A stretch of DNA of 64,000 bases. Source: Diospyros lotus (lineage: Eukaryota; Streptophyta; Magnoliopsida; Ericales; Ebenaceae). Positions 54,455 to 64,000 of this stretch are shown piece after piece. The stretch is taken from assembly GCF_014633365.1 (NCBI RefSeq), contig NC_068339.1, forward strand, positions 16,545,383 through 16,609,382, given 5' to 3'. The notes beneath the pieces were generated by a model, which searched no databases, was not told the origin of the DNA, and worked only from the letters and a program-made list of their open reading frames with translations. Every line of letters begins with the position of its first letter. The first letter of the stretch is position 1. Both the position numbers and the translations under genes were made by a program.

Positions 54455-54989
54455 GTAAATCTCTATCGTTCACATGATAATTTTAATATTTATTATATGT
54501 TTATGGTTCATGGGATTGGAAGGTTTCTTGTGTTCCAGGGCGAGTTGACACGTCTTGTTCGCTGTTGTTTTGTTTTTTGACACTTGCAAGATTTGAATTT
54601 TGGATTCCCTCTTAGCACATGTATTTTCGCACACATTATTCATAAACAATTACGTTAAATTATAATTTGCCTAATTGACGGCTATGGTATTATATTATAT
54701 ACATATGTGTAATCTAAACCATTTGATGGATTTGCTGCATATCTAACTGGAAAAAAAAAAAAGCGAAAAAATGCGTTTAATTCAAATGAGGACTCACATT
54801 TTGTGCAGGGGAGTTGGCAAAGTATTGGCCAAAGTCATATATGACCCTAAGTTAGACAATCAAAAACTATTTTGCATTTATTCTGTTACAAGGGTAGTGT
54901 CTGGGTACATGGTTACGTTCCAATGTGTCCTTGGCACTGGTTCAAAATCTTTCCCTCCTTTTACATTTTTATTTGCATTTCTACCAGTG

Positions 54990-55165
54990 CAGTGAGCCGC
55001 AATAGTGACAATAAGGTTACTCCTCTTTGATTTAAATGTCATGGATTTGAGTTGTGGAAACAAACTCTTCACAAAGTAAAGGTAAGGTTGCATACAAAAG
55101 TGATCCCTGATCCGCATGAAGTGGGTGCCTTCAGCTTTGTGTACTAGGGGATGCTGATTATTTGG
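54990..55165 (+). mobile_element. SINE-like element downstream of the CTPA exon
   Basis: Has the word order of a widespread plant tRNA-derived SINE: ggttactcctctttgattt, a B-box-like gatttgagttgtggaaac, then aggtaaggttgcatac and a gtgcct...gtactagggg tail. The A box is degenerate and there is no poly(A) tail. Diverged copy. Confidence 0.4.
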
Positions 55166-55848
55166 ATTTTTTTGCAAATGTGAATGCTGTGAGAACTATA
55201 ACCAACCAACAATCATCAAAATGGAAGTCCACATGAAGTTTGCACAATAAAAAATGATGTACATGGAAGTTTGAAAGAGTTTTGGTACAGTAGGCCATGT
55301 GCTATGTTTGGATGAGATGTCAAGGCGTTGTCAGACCTGCTTAACTGGAATATGTTACTTGAAAAAATAAATCTTGTCCACCAGGTTGTCTGTGGTACAG
55401 TGATTGTGGCTTTGGAGTGATCATTATTGCTTTGTGATGGAATTAGGTAGATTGAATGAATTCTACCTCACTCATTCTCAGTTTATTCCTTGAATATAAG
55501 TACACAAGTTCCCTAGCTTATTACTAATTCTACTTCAACTCTTAACTCCTAAAATATCTCATAATTTACAGTTCTTAGATAACTCATAATTTATAGCTCT
55601 AGATTACAACACAAGCAAATTAAATAAACAAACTTAAACAGATAATAAACTGAAACGGATTATTATCAACAAGAGATAAGAAAGAGACGAATGAGATTAT
55701 TTGGTCTCTCTTGGTTCATTCCTTAGCATGAGCCAGCCTTTATCTTTCTTATCTTCCACCAACACCCCCTCTCAAGCTGAGGAATATATATCAAATATTC
55801 CTAGCTTGCTTCGAATTGATTCAAAACTATGTTTTTGTATTGCTTTGG

Positions 55849-56550
55849 TTAGAATATCTCATGCTGATCTGCAGTGGGGATATAGGTTAACTTGATTCCT
55901 CCTTCTTCCATTTCCTGTTTCATAAAGTGTTGATCAATTCGGACGTGCTTCATTCTATCATGTTGAACAGGGTTATTGACTATATTGATAGCTGACTTGG
56001 TATCACTATAGAGTAGCTTAGGAGATGATACTTGCATAGAAAGATCTCCCATTAGCCTTTCTACCCATATCATTTCTCAGATTGCCTAAGCAATAGCTCG
56101 ATACTTAGCTTCAACACTGTTGCGAGCCACTACCTGCTGTTTTTTGCTACTCCAAATCACCAAATTACCCCATAACCTTGTACAATATCCAGATGTTGAT
56201 TTACTATCTTCCATTACGCCTGGCCAGTCTGAATCTACATACCCGACTATTCCTCTGTCTTGGCTCTTCTTGAACAACAGCCCTTTGCCTGGTGTTCCCT
56301 TTAGGTATCTAAGGATGTGATAGGATGCTTCCAAGTGTCTTTTAGTTGGAAGATGCATGAATTTGCTAACAATACTTACAACGTATGTAATGTCGGGTCT
56401 TGTGTGCGATAAGTAAATGAGTTTGCCAACCAGTCGCTGATATATGCCTTTGTCCACTTGATAGTCTTCTTCTCCTTCTCTATTCTTCCAATTAGGCTCA
56501 AGTGGTGTACTTGTTGGTTTACGTCCTAACTTGCATGTTTCCTTTAGCAA
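55849..56550 (-). pseudogene. RNase H of Copia element 1
   Basis: Two frames: 56550-56086 (LLKETCKLGRKPTSTPL, RLVGKLIYLSHTRPDITYVV, YHILRYLKGTPGKGL, GYVDSDWPG, STSGYCTRLWGNLVIWSSKK, NSVEAKYRAIA) and 56073-55849 (MIWVERLMGDL, LLYSDTKSAINIV, HDRMKHVRIDQHFMKQEM). Two in-frame stops (TAG and TGA near 56085) separate them. Standard Copia RNase H order. Confidence 0.88.
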
Positions 56551-56923
56551 GTCTAGAGTATATTTCCTTTGAGATACAAAAATGCCATCCTTGCTGTCAC
56601 AAGCCTAATGGCTTATGTGTAATAAACTAGAGATGCATAGCTATAAGTAGTAATAACAGAATGGCTATAACAGATTGCATGTGCGGGCGGTTCCGCCTAA
56701 GCCACTTGCAGGAATCAGTTGTGATAACAACTAGTTGGGCGAGCCTATAAATGGGCATTGTATGTGAGGTTGGGATCTATCAATGAATACATTCGGATCT
56801 TTCCCTCTCTAATTTCTCTCTCTATTTCTCTCCCTCTTCTTAATTCAAATTCTCCCTCTCTTCTCTTTCTCAAATTCTCGATTCTTCCAGAATTGCCCAA
56901 GCCTCATACTCAAGGCTTGATAA

Positions 56924-58792
56924 TTGGTATCAGAGCTAGCGGCCTCAGCAGTGTTTTTGGAAGAAAGTGCGAAGCAGACGATGGCGGAAGGAACGAGACT
57001 CAAACAATTGGAAACAAGAATGGAAGCACTGGAGTTCGGAATGACGCAGACACACGAGGCTATCACCCAAAGCAGGGAAGATGTGGCTGCAATGCAAGAA
57101 GGAATGCGAGAGGAACTGGCGACTTCTCGCGAGGATATGCACCGCGAGCTGGAAAGGCATAGAGAAACGATAGATCAGTTTGGTCAAGGATCAATAGCAT
57201 GTTTAATATGCTATCATCCCTACCACAATTCTGTTTGCCAACGGAATTTCCGCCGCGATCTGGAGCTGGTCCAAATTCGAACGGATCTGGAATACTCCCG
57301 AGACCTACAGGAGAAGCGGAGTCGGAAGGGGTGCAAGGAGTGGACACGGATCCTCAGGTAAGGGAATTTCAATTACAACCTGGTACTCACATGCCAATGC
57401 CAAGGCTGGAGATACCATTATTTGATGGGACAAGGCCAAGATGGTGGGTGTGCCGGTGTGAACGTTTCTTCCAGTATTATAATGTGGCTGAGACTCAGCG
57501 AATTACATTGGCCACGGCCTATCTTAATGATACGGCTGATTCCTGGTTTCAAGGATGGTATAGGTACCAAGGAATTGGGGTGAGATGGATCGATTTTGCC
57601 GAAGAACTGTGTAGGCATTTTGGAGAAAAGAATTTGGCGGATGTGATAGAAGAATTCAACAAACTTCGGCAAGAAGGGACGGTAACGGAGTATTTAGAGA
57701 AATTCGAGGAGTTAGGAGCTCTAATGTGGAACGTCCCAACCATCACTTACTGAGCAATATTTTGTATCCAGCTTTATTAGTGGGCTCAAGGATGAGTTGA
57801 GATCCATGGTAAAGATGATGATGCCACTCACGGTTAGGCAAGCAGCAGAAAAGGCCAGATTACAAGAATTGACATTAGAAGCTATCTACAAAAGGAATAG
57901 GGCCTCCTCTCGAATAGGACCGTTAATCAGTCTGCCTCCTAGTGGTCATGCGCGGGAGATAGGGGCGGCAGGAGGTACGGGTCCACCCAGAGGAAGTTAG
58001 CAAGTTGTGGCGATCAGAAATCCCACTATGGAACAGAGGAGACAGTTGCGGCTCTGTTTCAGATGTGGAGATCCTTATAGTCCTGGCCACCAATGTAGAA
58101 GGCAGCTACTAAACATGGAGGGTGGAGAGGAGCAAATATTAGAGAAGGGGCAAGAAGACCTTGAAGAAACAGAGGCGGAAGTTCCTCAAGGTGATCCTGT
58201 CGGTGAAGGAGGGGAAATTTCATTTAATGCACTAAAAGGGGAGCATGCAGGGCAAATCATTAAGGTTGAAGGGAGAGTGGGCAAGAGAAGAATGATGGTG
58301 TTGATTGATAGTGGAAGCACCCACAGCTTCCTCAATGAAGCAACTGCCGTGGAACTAGGGTGTGCCTTGGTAAATACTTCTCCCTTATTGGTAACGGTAG
58401 CTAACGGCAACAAAATGTACAGCAATCATAAGAGAGTAGGGTTTAAATGGCTGATGCAAGGGGAAGAGTTCTCTATGGATCTAAGAATTCTGGAACTAGG
58501 AGGCTATGACATTGTCCTTGGGGTGGATTGGATGAGGATAGTAAGTCCTCTGACTTTTGACTTCAATAAATTGGAAGTCACACTGGATTTGAAAGGCCGG
58601 AAGCTGACGTTAAAAGGGTGCCTCGAGGCAGGGGAATGCAAGATGATCACAGGAAAAAAATTACAGAAGGTGCTAATGAAAGGAGAAGGGCAGATATCCC
58701 AGCTATTTTCCATTCAAACGATAGGAAAAGATGAGCAGGAGAGCCCTCCCACTTCTGACCTCTTTGCAAAGGTAACCTCCCTACTGAATTAG
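56924..58792 (+). pseudogene. Gypsy gag and protease, frameshifted
   Basis: Gag begins after the primer-binding site (frames 56924-57361, 57199-57753, 57797-58000). It shows PMPRLEIPLFDGTRPRWWV, ATAYLNDTADSWFQGW and EYLEKFEELGALMW, and then the SFISGL part across a frameshift near 57740. The zinc knuckle CFRCGDPYSPGHQC lies at about 58058-58099. The protease motif VLIDSGSTHSFLN is at about 58300. A TAG at 57998-58000 interrupts an otherwise continuous frame. Confidence 0.9.
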
Positions 58793-58824
58793 GTCCATTA
58801 CTTATAAAATTTCAGGAACTATTT

Positions 58825-60389
58825 GTGGAACCATGCACTCTACCTCCAAACCGTTTGTTTAATCATACTATACCTTTGAAACCCAATTCTGAGCCAGTAA
58901 ACACTCGAGCCTACCGTTATCCCCCTTATCAGAAGGCTGAGATTGAAAAACAGGTCAAAAATATGCTCCAAACGGCCATTATCCAACCGAGTCAAAGCCC
59001 TTTCGCCTCACCCGTTCTTCTTGTCAAAAAGAAGGATGGTACTTGGCGCTTTTGCATAGACTATAGGCAGTTAAACAACCTTACCGTGAAAAATAAATTT
59101 CCCATCCCCTTGATTGAAGACATATTAGACGAGCTAAATGGTGCTGCCATCTTCACGAAACTAGACCTGAGGGCAGGGTATCATCAAATTAGAATGAACC
59201 CTGCTGACATCCATAAAATAGCCTTCCGCACACACCAAGGCCTCTATGAATTTTGGGTGATGCCATTTGGGCTCACCAATGCCCCAGCCACTTTTCAGGC
59301 CCTTATGAACCACCTCTTTGCCCCATACTTACGGAAATTTATTTTAGTCTTCTTCGATGACATTTTAGTTTACAGCCCCAACCTCAAACAACACCTAGCC
59401 CACCTGCAAACCACATTTGAAACCCTGAAATTTAATCAATTGTTTGTTAAACTCTCTAAGTGTTCCTTTGCAAAGAATGAGGTGGATTATTTAGGGCATA
59501 TCATTTCTGGCCGAGGAGTTAGCATCGACCCCAGTAAAATTACAGCAATGTTGGAGTGGCCCAAGCCTTTGACAATAAGGGAGCTGAGGGGATTTCTTGG
59601 CTTAACAGGATATTATAGAAGGTTCATACAAAATTATGGAGTGATCAGTAAGCCATTGACTGAATTACTCAAGAAGGACAATTTCGGATGGAATTCCCAG
59701 GCTGAGCAAGCTTTCAACACCCTAAAAAAGGCGATGACACAAGCCCCAGTGCTGGCGCTGCCGGATTTCTCTAAGGCTTTTGTGGTGGAAACTGATGCAT
59801 GCGACATCGGGGTAGGCGCAGTGCTGACACAAGAAGGGAAACCCTCGCTTACATCAATCAAGCACTGGCTGCTCGACACCGAGGGCTAAGTGTGTATGAA
59901 AAAGAACTGTTAGCCATGATTATAGCTATCGACAAATGGAGACATTATTTGGAAGGAGCCCCCTTCATAATACGTACTGACCATGATAGCCTAAAACACC
60001 TCCTCCAACAGAAGCTGCATACGCATTTGCAAAGGAAGGGAATATCCAAATTGTTGGGCCTAAATTACGTGATACAGTATAAGCGGGGAAAGGAAAACAT
60101 TGTGGCAAATGCTCTGTCACGAAGATCAGAAGCAGGGGCATGTGAGGCAATCACCGCCGTGGTGCCTGATTGGGTCAAAGACATTACTGGAAGCTATGAA
60201 AAGTCTGAGTGGACCAAATCCCTCCAAACCCAATTAGCCGTGCGGCACACCAATGAGCAAGGATATTCTATGGCCGACGGGTTGATTAGGTTTAAAGGCA
60301 GATTGGTCGTGGGCAATGACAGGGAACTACGAGCTAAGATCTTACAGGCATTACATAGCTCTCCACTAGGGGGACACTCGGGGGTTTGA
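58825..60389 (+). pseudogene. Gypsy reverse transcriptase and RNase H, one frameshift
   Basis: RT (58825-59889): SPFASPVLLVKKKDGTWRF, CIDYRQLNNLTVKN, FTKLDLRAGYHQIRM, FGLTNAPATFQALMN and the catalytic VFFDDILVYS. RNase H: VVETDACDIGVGAVL, then in another frame YEKELLAMIIAIDKWRHYL, RTDHDSLKHL and GKENIVANALSRR. The frameshift lies near 59810-59880. The H2C2 zinc-finger part of integrase begins at the end (GGHSGV) and is cut by a TGA at 60387-60389. Confidence 0.92.
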
Positions 60390-61600
60390 GCTACTTATTA
60401 CCGGGTTCGACAGATGTTCTTTTGGCCTGGCCTCAAGAAAGAAGTTACGGAGTATGTGGCAGCTTGCATGACGTGCCAACGATGCAAGCATGAACAAGTG
60501 GCTTATCCAGGATTGTTACAGCCACTGGCTATACCAGACAGAGCATGGGAGGAGATATCCATGGATTTCATCGAGGGCTTGCCCAAATCAGAGGGCCGAA
60601 ACGCGATTCTAGTTGTGGTCGATCGGCTGACCAAATTTGCTCACTTCATTGGCCTCACTCACCCATTCACAGCCCAGGAGATTGCTCGAGTGTTCATTGA
60701 TACAGTGGCCAAACTGCATGGCCTACCTAAATCCATCGTCTCAGATCGAGACAAAATATTTACCAGCCACTTCTGGCAGGAGTTGTTCAAGAACTTAGGG
60801 GTGAGTCTACACATGTCATCAGCATACCATCCGGAGTCTGATGGGCAGACCGAAAGGGTCAACCAGTGCTTGGAATCCTACTTGTGATGTATGTGTTCTG
60901 CTCGGCCTAAGAGTTGGGGTAAGTGGCTTTCTTTAGCTCAGTGGTGGTATAACACAACTTACCACAACAACACTATCAAGAAAACTCCTTATGAGGCTCT
61001 ATTCGGATACCAAACACCTATAATGCCTACCATGACGGGTACCAATAGGGTGCGAACTAAAGCAGCTGAGTATTTGCAAGACCGGCAGGAGATGGTTTCA
61101 CTCCTCAAGCAAGAGTTGGCCACCGCTAACAACAGGATGAAACAAGTCGCAGACCGCAAATGAAGTGACCGAAACTTCGAAGTAGGCGATCGGGTCTTCT
61201 TAAAGGTTCGACGGTTCCTACAGTCCTCTTTTTCTAAGGTCACCCCCACCAAGCTCAGTCCTAAGCACTTTGGACCATTTCTCATCTTGGAGCGGGTTGG
61301 TCAAGTCGCCTGCAGATTGCAGTTACCTCCCCACGTGGAATGTCACCCAGTATTTCATGTCTCCCTATTGAAGAAGTTCATCGAGCCTAACGCTACTGTG
61401 AGCTCCGAACCACCTCCTGCAGCCGAAGAGGTCGACGGCGACGGGGAACCATTAGCCATCATCGACCGGCGAGTAGTCCATCAAGGCCCCGTACCTCTCA
61501 TCCAAGTTTTGGTTTAGTGGTCCAACCGTCACCCGGAGTATACCACTTGGGAATACCTTCCCCAGCTACTGAGTCAATTTCCACGCACTGCTCAGCTACT
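60390..61600 (+). pseudogene. Gypsy integrase and chromodomain, three in-frame stops
   Basis: Same frame as the RNase H. H2C2 zinc finger (FFWPGLKKEVTEYV, CMTCQRCKHE), DDE core (SMDFIEGLPKS, VVVDRLTKFAHF, SIVSDRDKIFTSHFW, YHPESDGQTERVN), GPY/F-like FGPFLILERVG, HPVFHVSLLKKF, and at the end WSNRHPEYTTWEYLPQLL, the core of a chromodomain. Stops at 60885-60887, 61161-61163 and 61515-61517 interrupt the otherwise continuous frame. Confidence 0.92.
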
Positions 61601-62712
61601 CACCTTCCTTGGGGACAAGGAAGCTTTTAAGGGGCCGGGACTGTCACAAGCCTAATGGCTTATGTGTAATAAACTAGAGATGCATAGCTATAAGTAGTAA
61701 TAACAGAATGGCTATAACAGATTGCATGTGCGGGCGGTTCCGCCTAAGCCACTTGCAAGAATCAGTTGTGATAACAACTAGTTGGGCGAGCCTATAAATG
61801 GGCATTGTATGTGAGGATGGGATCTATCAATGAATACATTTGGATCTTTCCCTCTCTAATTTCTCTCTCTGTTTCTCTCCCTCTTCTTAATTCAAATTCT
61901 CCCTCTCTTCTCTTTCTCAAATTCCCGATTCTTCCAGAATTGCCCAAGCCTCATACTCGAGGCTTGACACTTGCTTCTTGCTACTTCCAATCCAAGAAAG
62001 TATCGTAGTTCCCCTAGCTCTTTTACTTCAAAGGTCTATTTTACTTGTTGTTTCAATTGCTGAATTTCTTAATGGTTGTCTCCGGTGATGATGATATCAT
62101 CTACATAGACAATTAGAATTGTTCTCTTCTCATCTCTTCCAATCTTAGTAAATAAAGTGTGGTCTGCTTGCTTTTGATTATATCCCAGCTTGTATAGTGT
62201 GTTGCTAAATCTCTTGAATCAATCCCGAGGTGACTGCTTTAGCCCATATAAGGATTTCTCTAGCTTGCATACCTTATTTCTTGTGTGATCGGTCTCAAAC
62301 CTGGGTGGTATATTGAAACAAGCAGAAAAACTCTCTTGCTTGATTGATTCTAACGAAAAGAAGAGCAAAAATATATACAAAATACATCCTTATATTTTCT
62401 CCTATAAAGTAGGAGATGAGATAGGATATGCTATCTCCTAAATATTAGGATATTTTATTTCCTAAATTATAGAGACTAATTTAAACTTTAAAATACAAGT
62501 TTACAATATTTAAACTACAAGACTAAAGGCCTTATCCATCGGTTAACTATCTTCAAATTTGAATTTCTCTTCCTCATCCAACACTCTCTCTTAAGCTGAG
62601 GAATAGATGCACGTCATCCCCAGCTTGCCAATTAGAAATTCAAAACCTGGTCTTACCATTGCTTTGGTGAGAACATCTGCTACTTGATCAGTAGTAGGAA
62701 TATAAGACAAGA

Positions 62713-63264
62713 TTATCCCTCCTTCTTCATAAAACTTCGGTCTATCCTAACATGTTTCATGCGATCATGTTGGATAGGATTCTTCACTATGCTTATTGCC
62801 AACTTACTATCACTGTATACTCTTATAGGTTGAACCAAGGGTATCTTTAGGTCTCCCAAAAGCCTTTCTAGCCAAATTACTTCACACATTCCTTGAGCAA
62901 TAGCTCGAAACTCTGCCTTAGCACTACTACGGGCCACCACTGATTGGTTTTTATTTCTCCATGTCACCAAATTTCCCCATATCTTGGTACAATATCCGAT
63001 TGTTGATTTGCTGTCTTCACTTGATCCTGCCCAGTTTGCATCCACAAACCCCTTAATTCCTCTTTCCATTGTCTTTTGAAACATCAACCCCTTTCTAGGG
63101 GTTCCTTTTAGATATCTTAGCACATGAAAAATGACATGCATATGTCTTTGTGTAGGAGAATGCATGTATTGGCTTATTTTACTTACTACGTAGGCTATCT
63201 CAGGCCTAGTAAGAGACAAGTAAATGAACCTCCCTACCAACCATTGGTACCTCTCTTTGTTCAC
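62713..63264 (-). pseudogene. RNase H of Copia element 2
   Basis: Contains YQWLVGRFIYLSLTRPEIAY, FHVLRYLKGTPRKGLMF, GFVDANWAGS, STIGYCTKIWGNLVTW, SSAKAEFRAIAQGMCEVIWL and VYSDSKLAISIVKNPIQ. A frameshift near 63262 separates it from the RT frame, and a second near 62735 cuts the end. Confidence 0.9.
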
Positions 63265-64000
63265 AGGGGGACATCATCATCTTCTTCTCTTGATGTCCAT
63301 CCATTATCTAATGGAGTTCTAGTAGGTCTACAAGCCATCATCCCGGTGTCCTTTAGCAAATCCATGGTGTACTTCCTTTGTGAGATAAATAATTCTTCTC
63401 GGCTTCTAGCAATCTCCATGCCTAAGAAGTATTTCATAAGCTCGAGATCTTTGACTTCAAATTTGGACTTTAGCTGCCTCTTTAAGGTCTCAATCCCTTG
63501 TATGTCATCAACTGTAACAATTATATCATCAACATAAACCATTAGAATAAATTTCCTTCCATTTTCTGAGGATTTTACAAACAATGTGTGATCGGCTTGT
63601 CCTTGTTGATACCCAAATTGAACTAAGGTCATACTGAACTTTTTGAACCAGGCCCTAGGTGATTGCTTCAACCCATATAGAGATTTATTCAGTTTGCAAA
63701 TCTTGCCTTTGCCAGCCTCCATTTAAAAACCTGGTGGGACTTTCATGTATATTTCCTCATCCAAATCACCATTAAGGAATGCATTTTTAATATCAAACTG
63801 ATATAGTGGCCAATCTAAGTTTACAACAATTGAAAAGATTACCTGAATTGAATTTAATTTTGCCACAGGAGCAAAAGTCTTCTCATAGTTTATCCCATAG
63901 GTTTGAGTAAACCCTTGGGCCACCAATCGAGCTTTATATCTCTCCACACTACCATCAGCTTTGTGCTTTACTGTAAATACCCATTTTCACCCAACTATTT
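63261..64000 (-). pseudogene. Reverse transcriptase of Copia element 2 (5' part outside the window)
   Basis: 63947-63723 (ERYKARLVAQGFTQTYGINY, FAPVAKLNSIQVIFS, FDIKNAFLNGDLDEEIYM) and 63722-63261 (KSLYGLKQSPRAWFKKF, LMVYVDDIIVT, MKYFLGMEIARSREELFIS). A TAA stop at the junction (63723-63725) interrupts one continuous frame. The YVDD catalytic box is intact. Confidence 0.9.

Larger units (their letters stand above)
56595..61969 (+). mobile_element. Complete chromodomain Gypsy element (Reina-type chromovirus), 5375 bp, nested in Copia element 1
   Basis: LTRs 56595-56922 and 61642-61969 are both 328 bp, tgtcacaagc ... ggcttgaca, with seven differences by my count (97.9 percent identity). Perfect target duplication cttgc (56590-56594 and 61970-61974). 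The primer-binding site tggtatcagagc begins two bases after the 5' LTR; a purine tract (aaggggccggga) precedes the 3' LTR. Domain order gag, protease, RT, RNase H, integrase, chromodomain is that of chromoviruses; short LTRs and total length fit the Reina lineage. It interrupts the Copia RT between Lys and Asp of an ARSKDG motif. Frameshifts and five premature stops inactivate it. Confidence 0.95.
55435..62313 (-). mobile_element. Copia element 1, split by a Gypsy element and by Copia element 2
   Basis: Minus-strand Copia. Its 3' LTR is about 55435-55764 (begins TGTTGGTGG on the minus strand after the polypurine tract AGCTTGAGAGGGGG; the outer end is uncertain, 55435 or 55453). RNase H and the end of RT are at 55849-56594. 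The frame continues at 61970-62300 after the inserted Gypsy element: RT motifs VYVDDIIITGD near 62105 and FLGLEVARSK just before the junction, then DGIFVSQRKY on the other side. The upstream end stops at PPRFETD near 62300, where Copia element 2 begins. The 5' half must lie beyond 64000. Stops in RNase H show it is dead. Confidence 0.88.
62314..64000 (-). mobile_element. Copia element 2, partial, nested in Copia element 1 and running off the window
   Basis: 3' LTR 62314-62583 (270 bp): on the minus strand it starts TGTTGGATGAGG after the polypurine tract AGCTTAAGAGAGAG and ends GCTTGTTTCA. Inward lie RNase H (62713-63264) and RT (63261-64000). Left flank tatat (62309-62313) should be its target duplication; the partner copy lies outside the window. 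It belongs to the same broad Copia group as element 1 but is a separate insertion, because its LTR directly abuts the coding sequence of element 1. Confidence 0.88.

Overview
This is nuclear DNA of a flowering plant, most likely a woody core eudicot. It carries plant gene families with spliceosomal introns, many plant-type LTR and non-LTR retrotransposons, AT-rich spacers, and a decayed piece of the plastid gene ycf2. I cannot name the species. Four host genes can be supported. All exon coordinates below were deduced by hand from splice dinucleotides, reading phase and family knowledge, not from transcripts.

Layout. (1) 1569-4471 (+): a complete six-exon gene for the coatomer (COPI) zeta subunit. 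(2) 5552-11719 (-): a complete seven-exon gene for a plant CorA-like divalent-metal transporter, convergent with the first gene. (3) 13.9-16.1 kb: a broken plastid ycf2 segment in the intergenic space, bordered by a run of 27 C. (4) 16723-50884 (-): a ten-exon gene for a GBF-interacting-protein-1-like (DUF1296) protein. Only 2607 bp of coding sequence is spread over 34 kb, because intron 8 (21.6 kb) and intron 9 (4.2 kb) are filled with transposons. (5) 54095-54454 (+): the first exon of a thylakoid-lumen carboxyl-terminal processing peptidase (CTPA). No further exon was found before the window ends.

Mobile DNA. Intron 9 of the GIP1-like gene holds an RTE-clade LINE remnant, a fold-back element and a short non-autonomous LTR element with a gag remnant. 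Intron 8 holds, in order, an L1-type LINE split by two solo LTRs (613 bp and 1806 bp), a 5.1-kb Copia element with a perfect 5-bp target duplication, and a 3.6-kb non-autonomous LTR element encoding a protein I do not recognise. Beyond the CTPA exon, a minus-strand Copia element is split twice: by a complete 5.4-kb chromodomain Gypsy element (target duplication cttgc) and by a second Copia element that runs off the window edge.

How it fits together. The host genes are housekeeping genes (vesicle coat, metal transport, transcription co-regulation, plastid protease) without an obvious shared pathway. The GIP1-like gene keeps perfect reading phase across all ten exons despite the insertions, so it is probably still functional. 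I saw no defence system, operon-like cluster, CRISPR array or tRNA/rRNA gene. The most unusual host-gene signals are an in-frame relic or alternative copy of a coatomer-zeta exon and a GC-AG intron in the GIP1-like gene.
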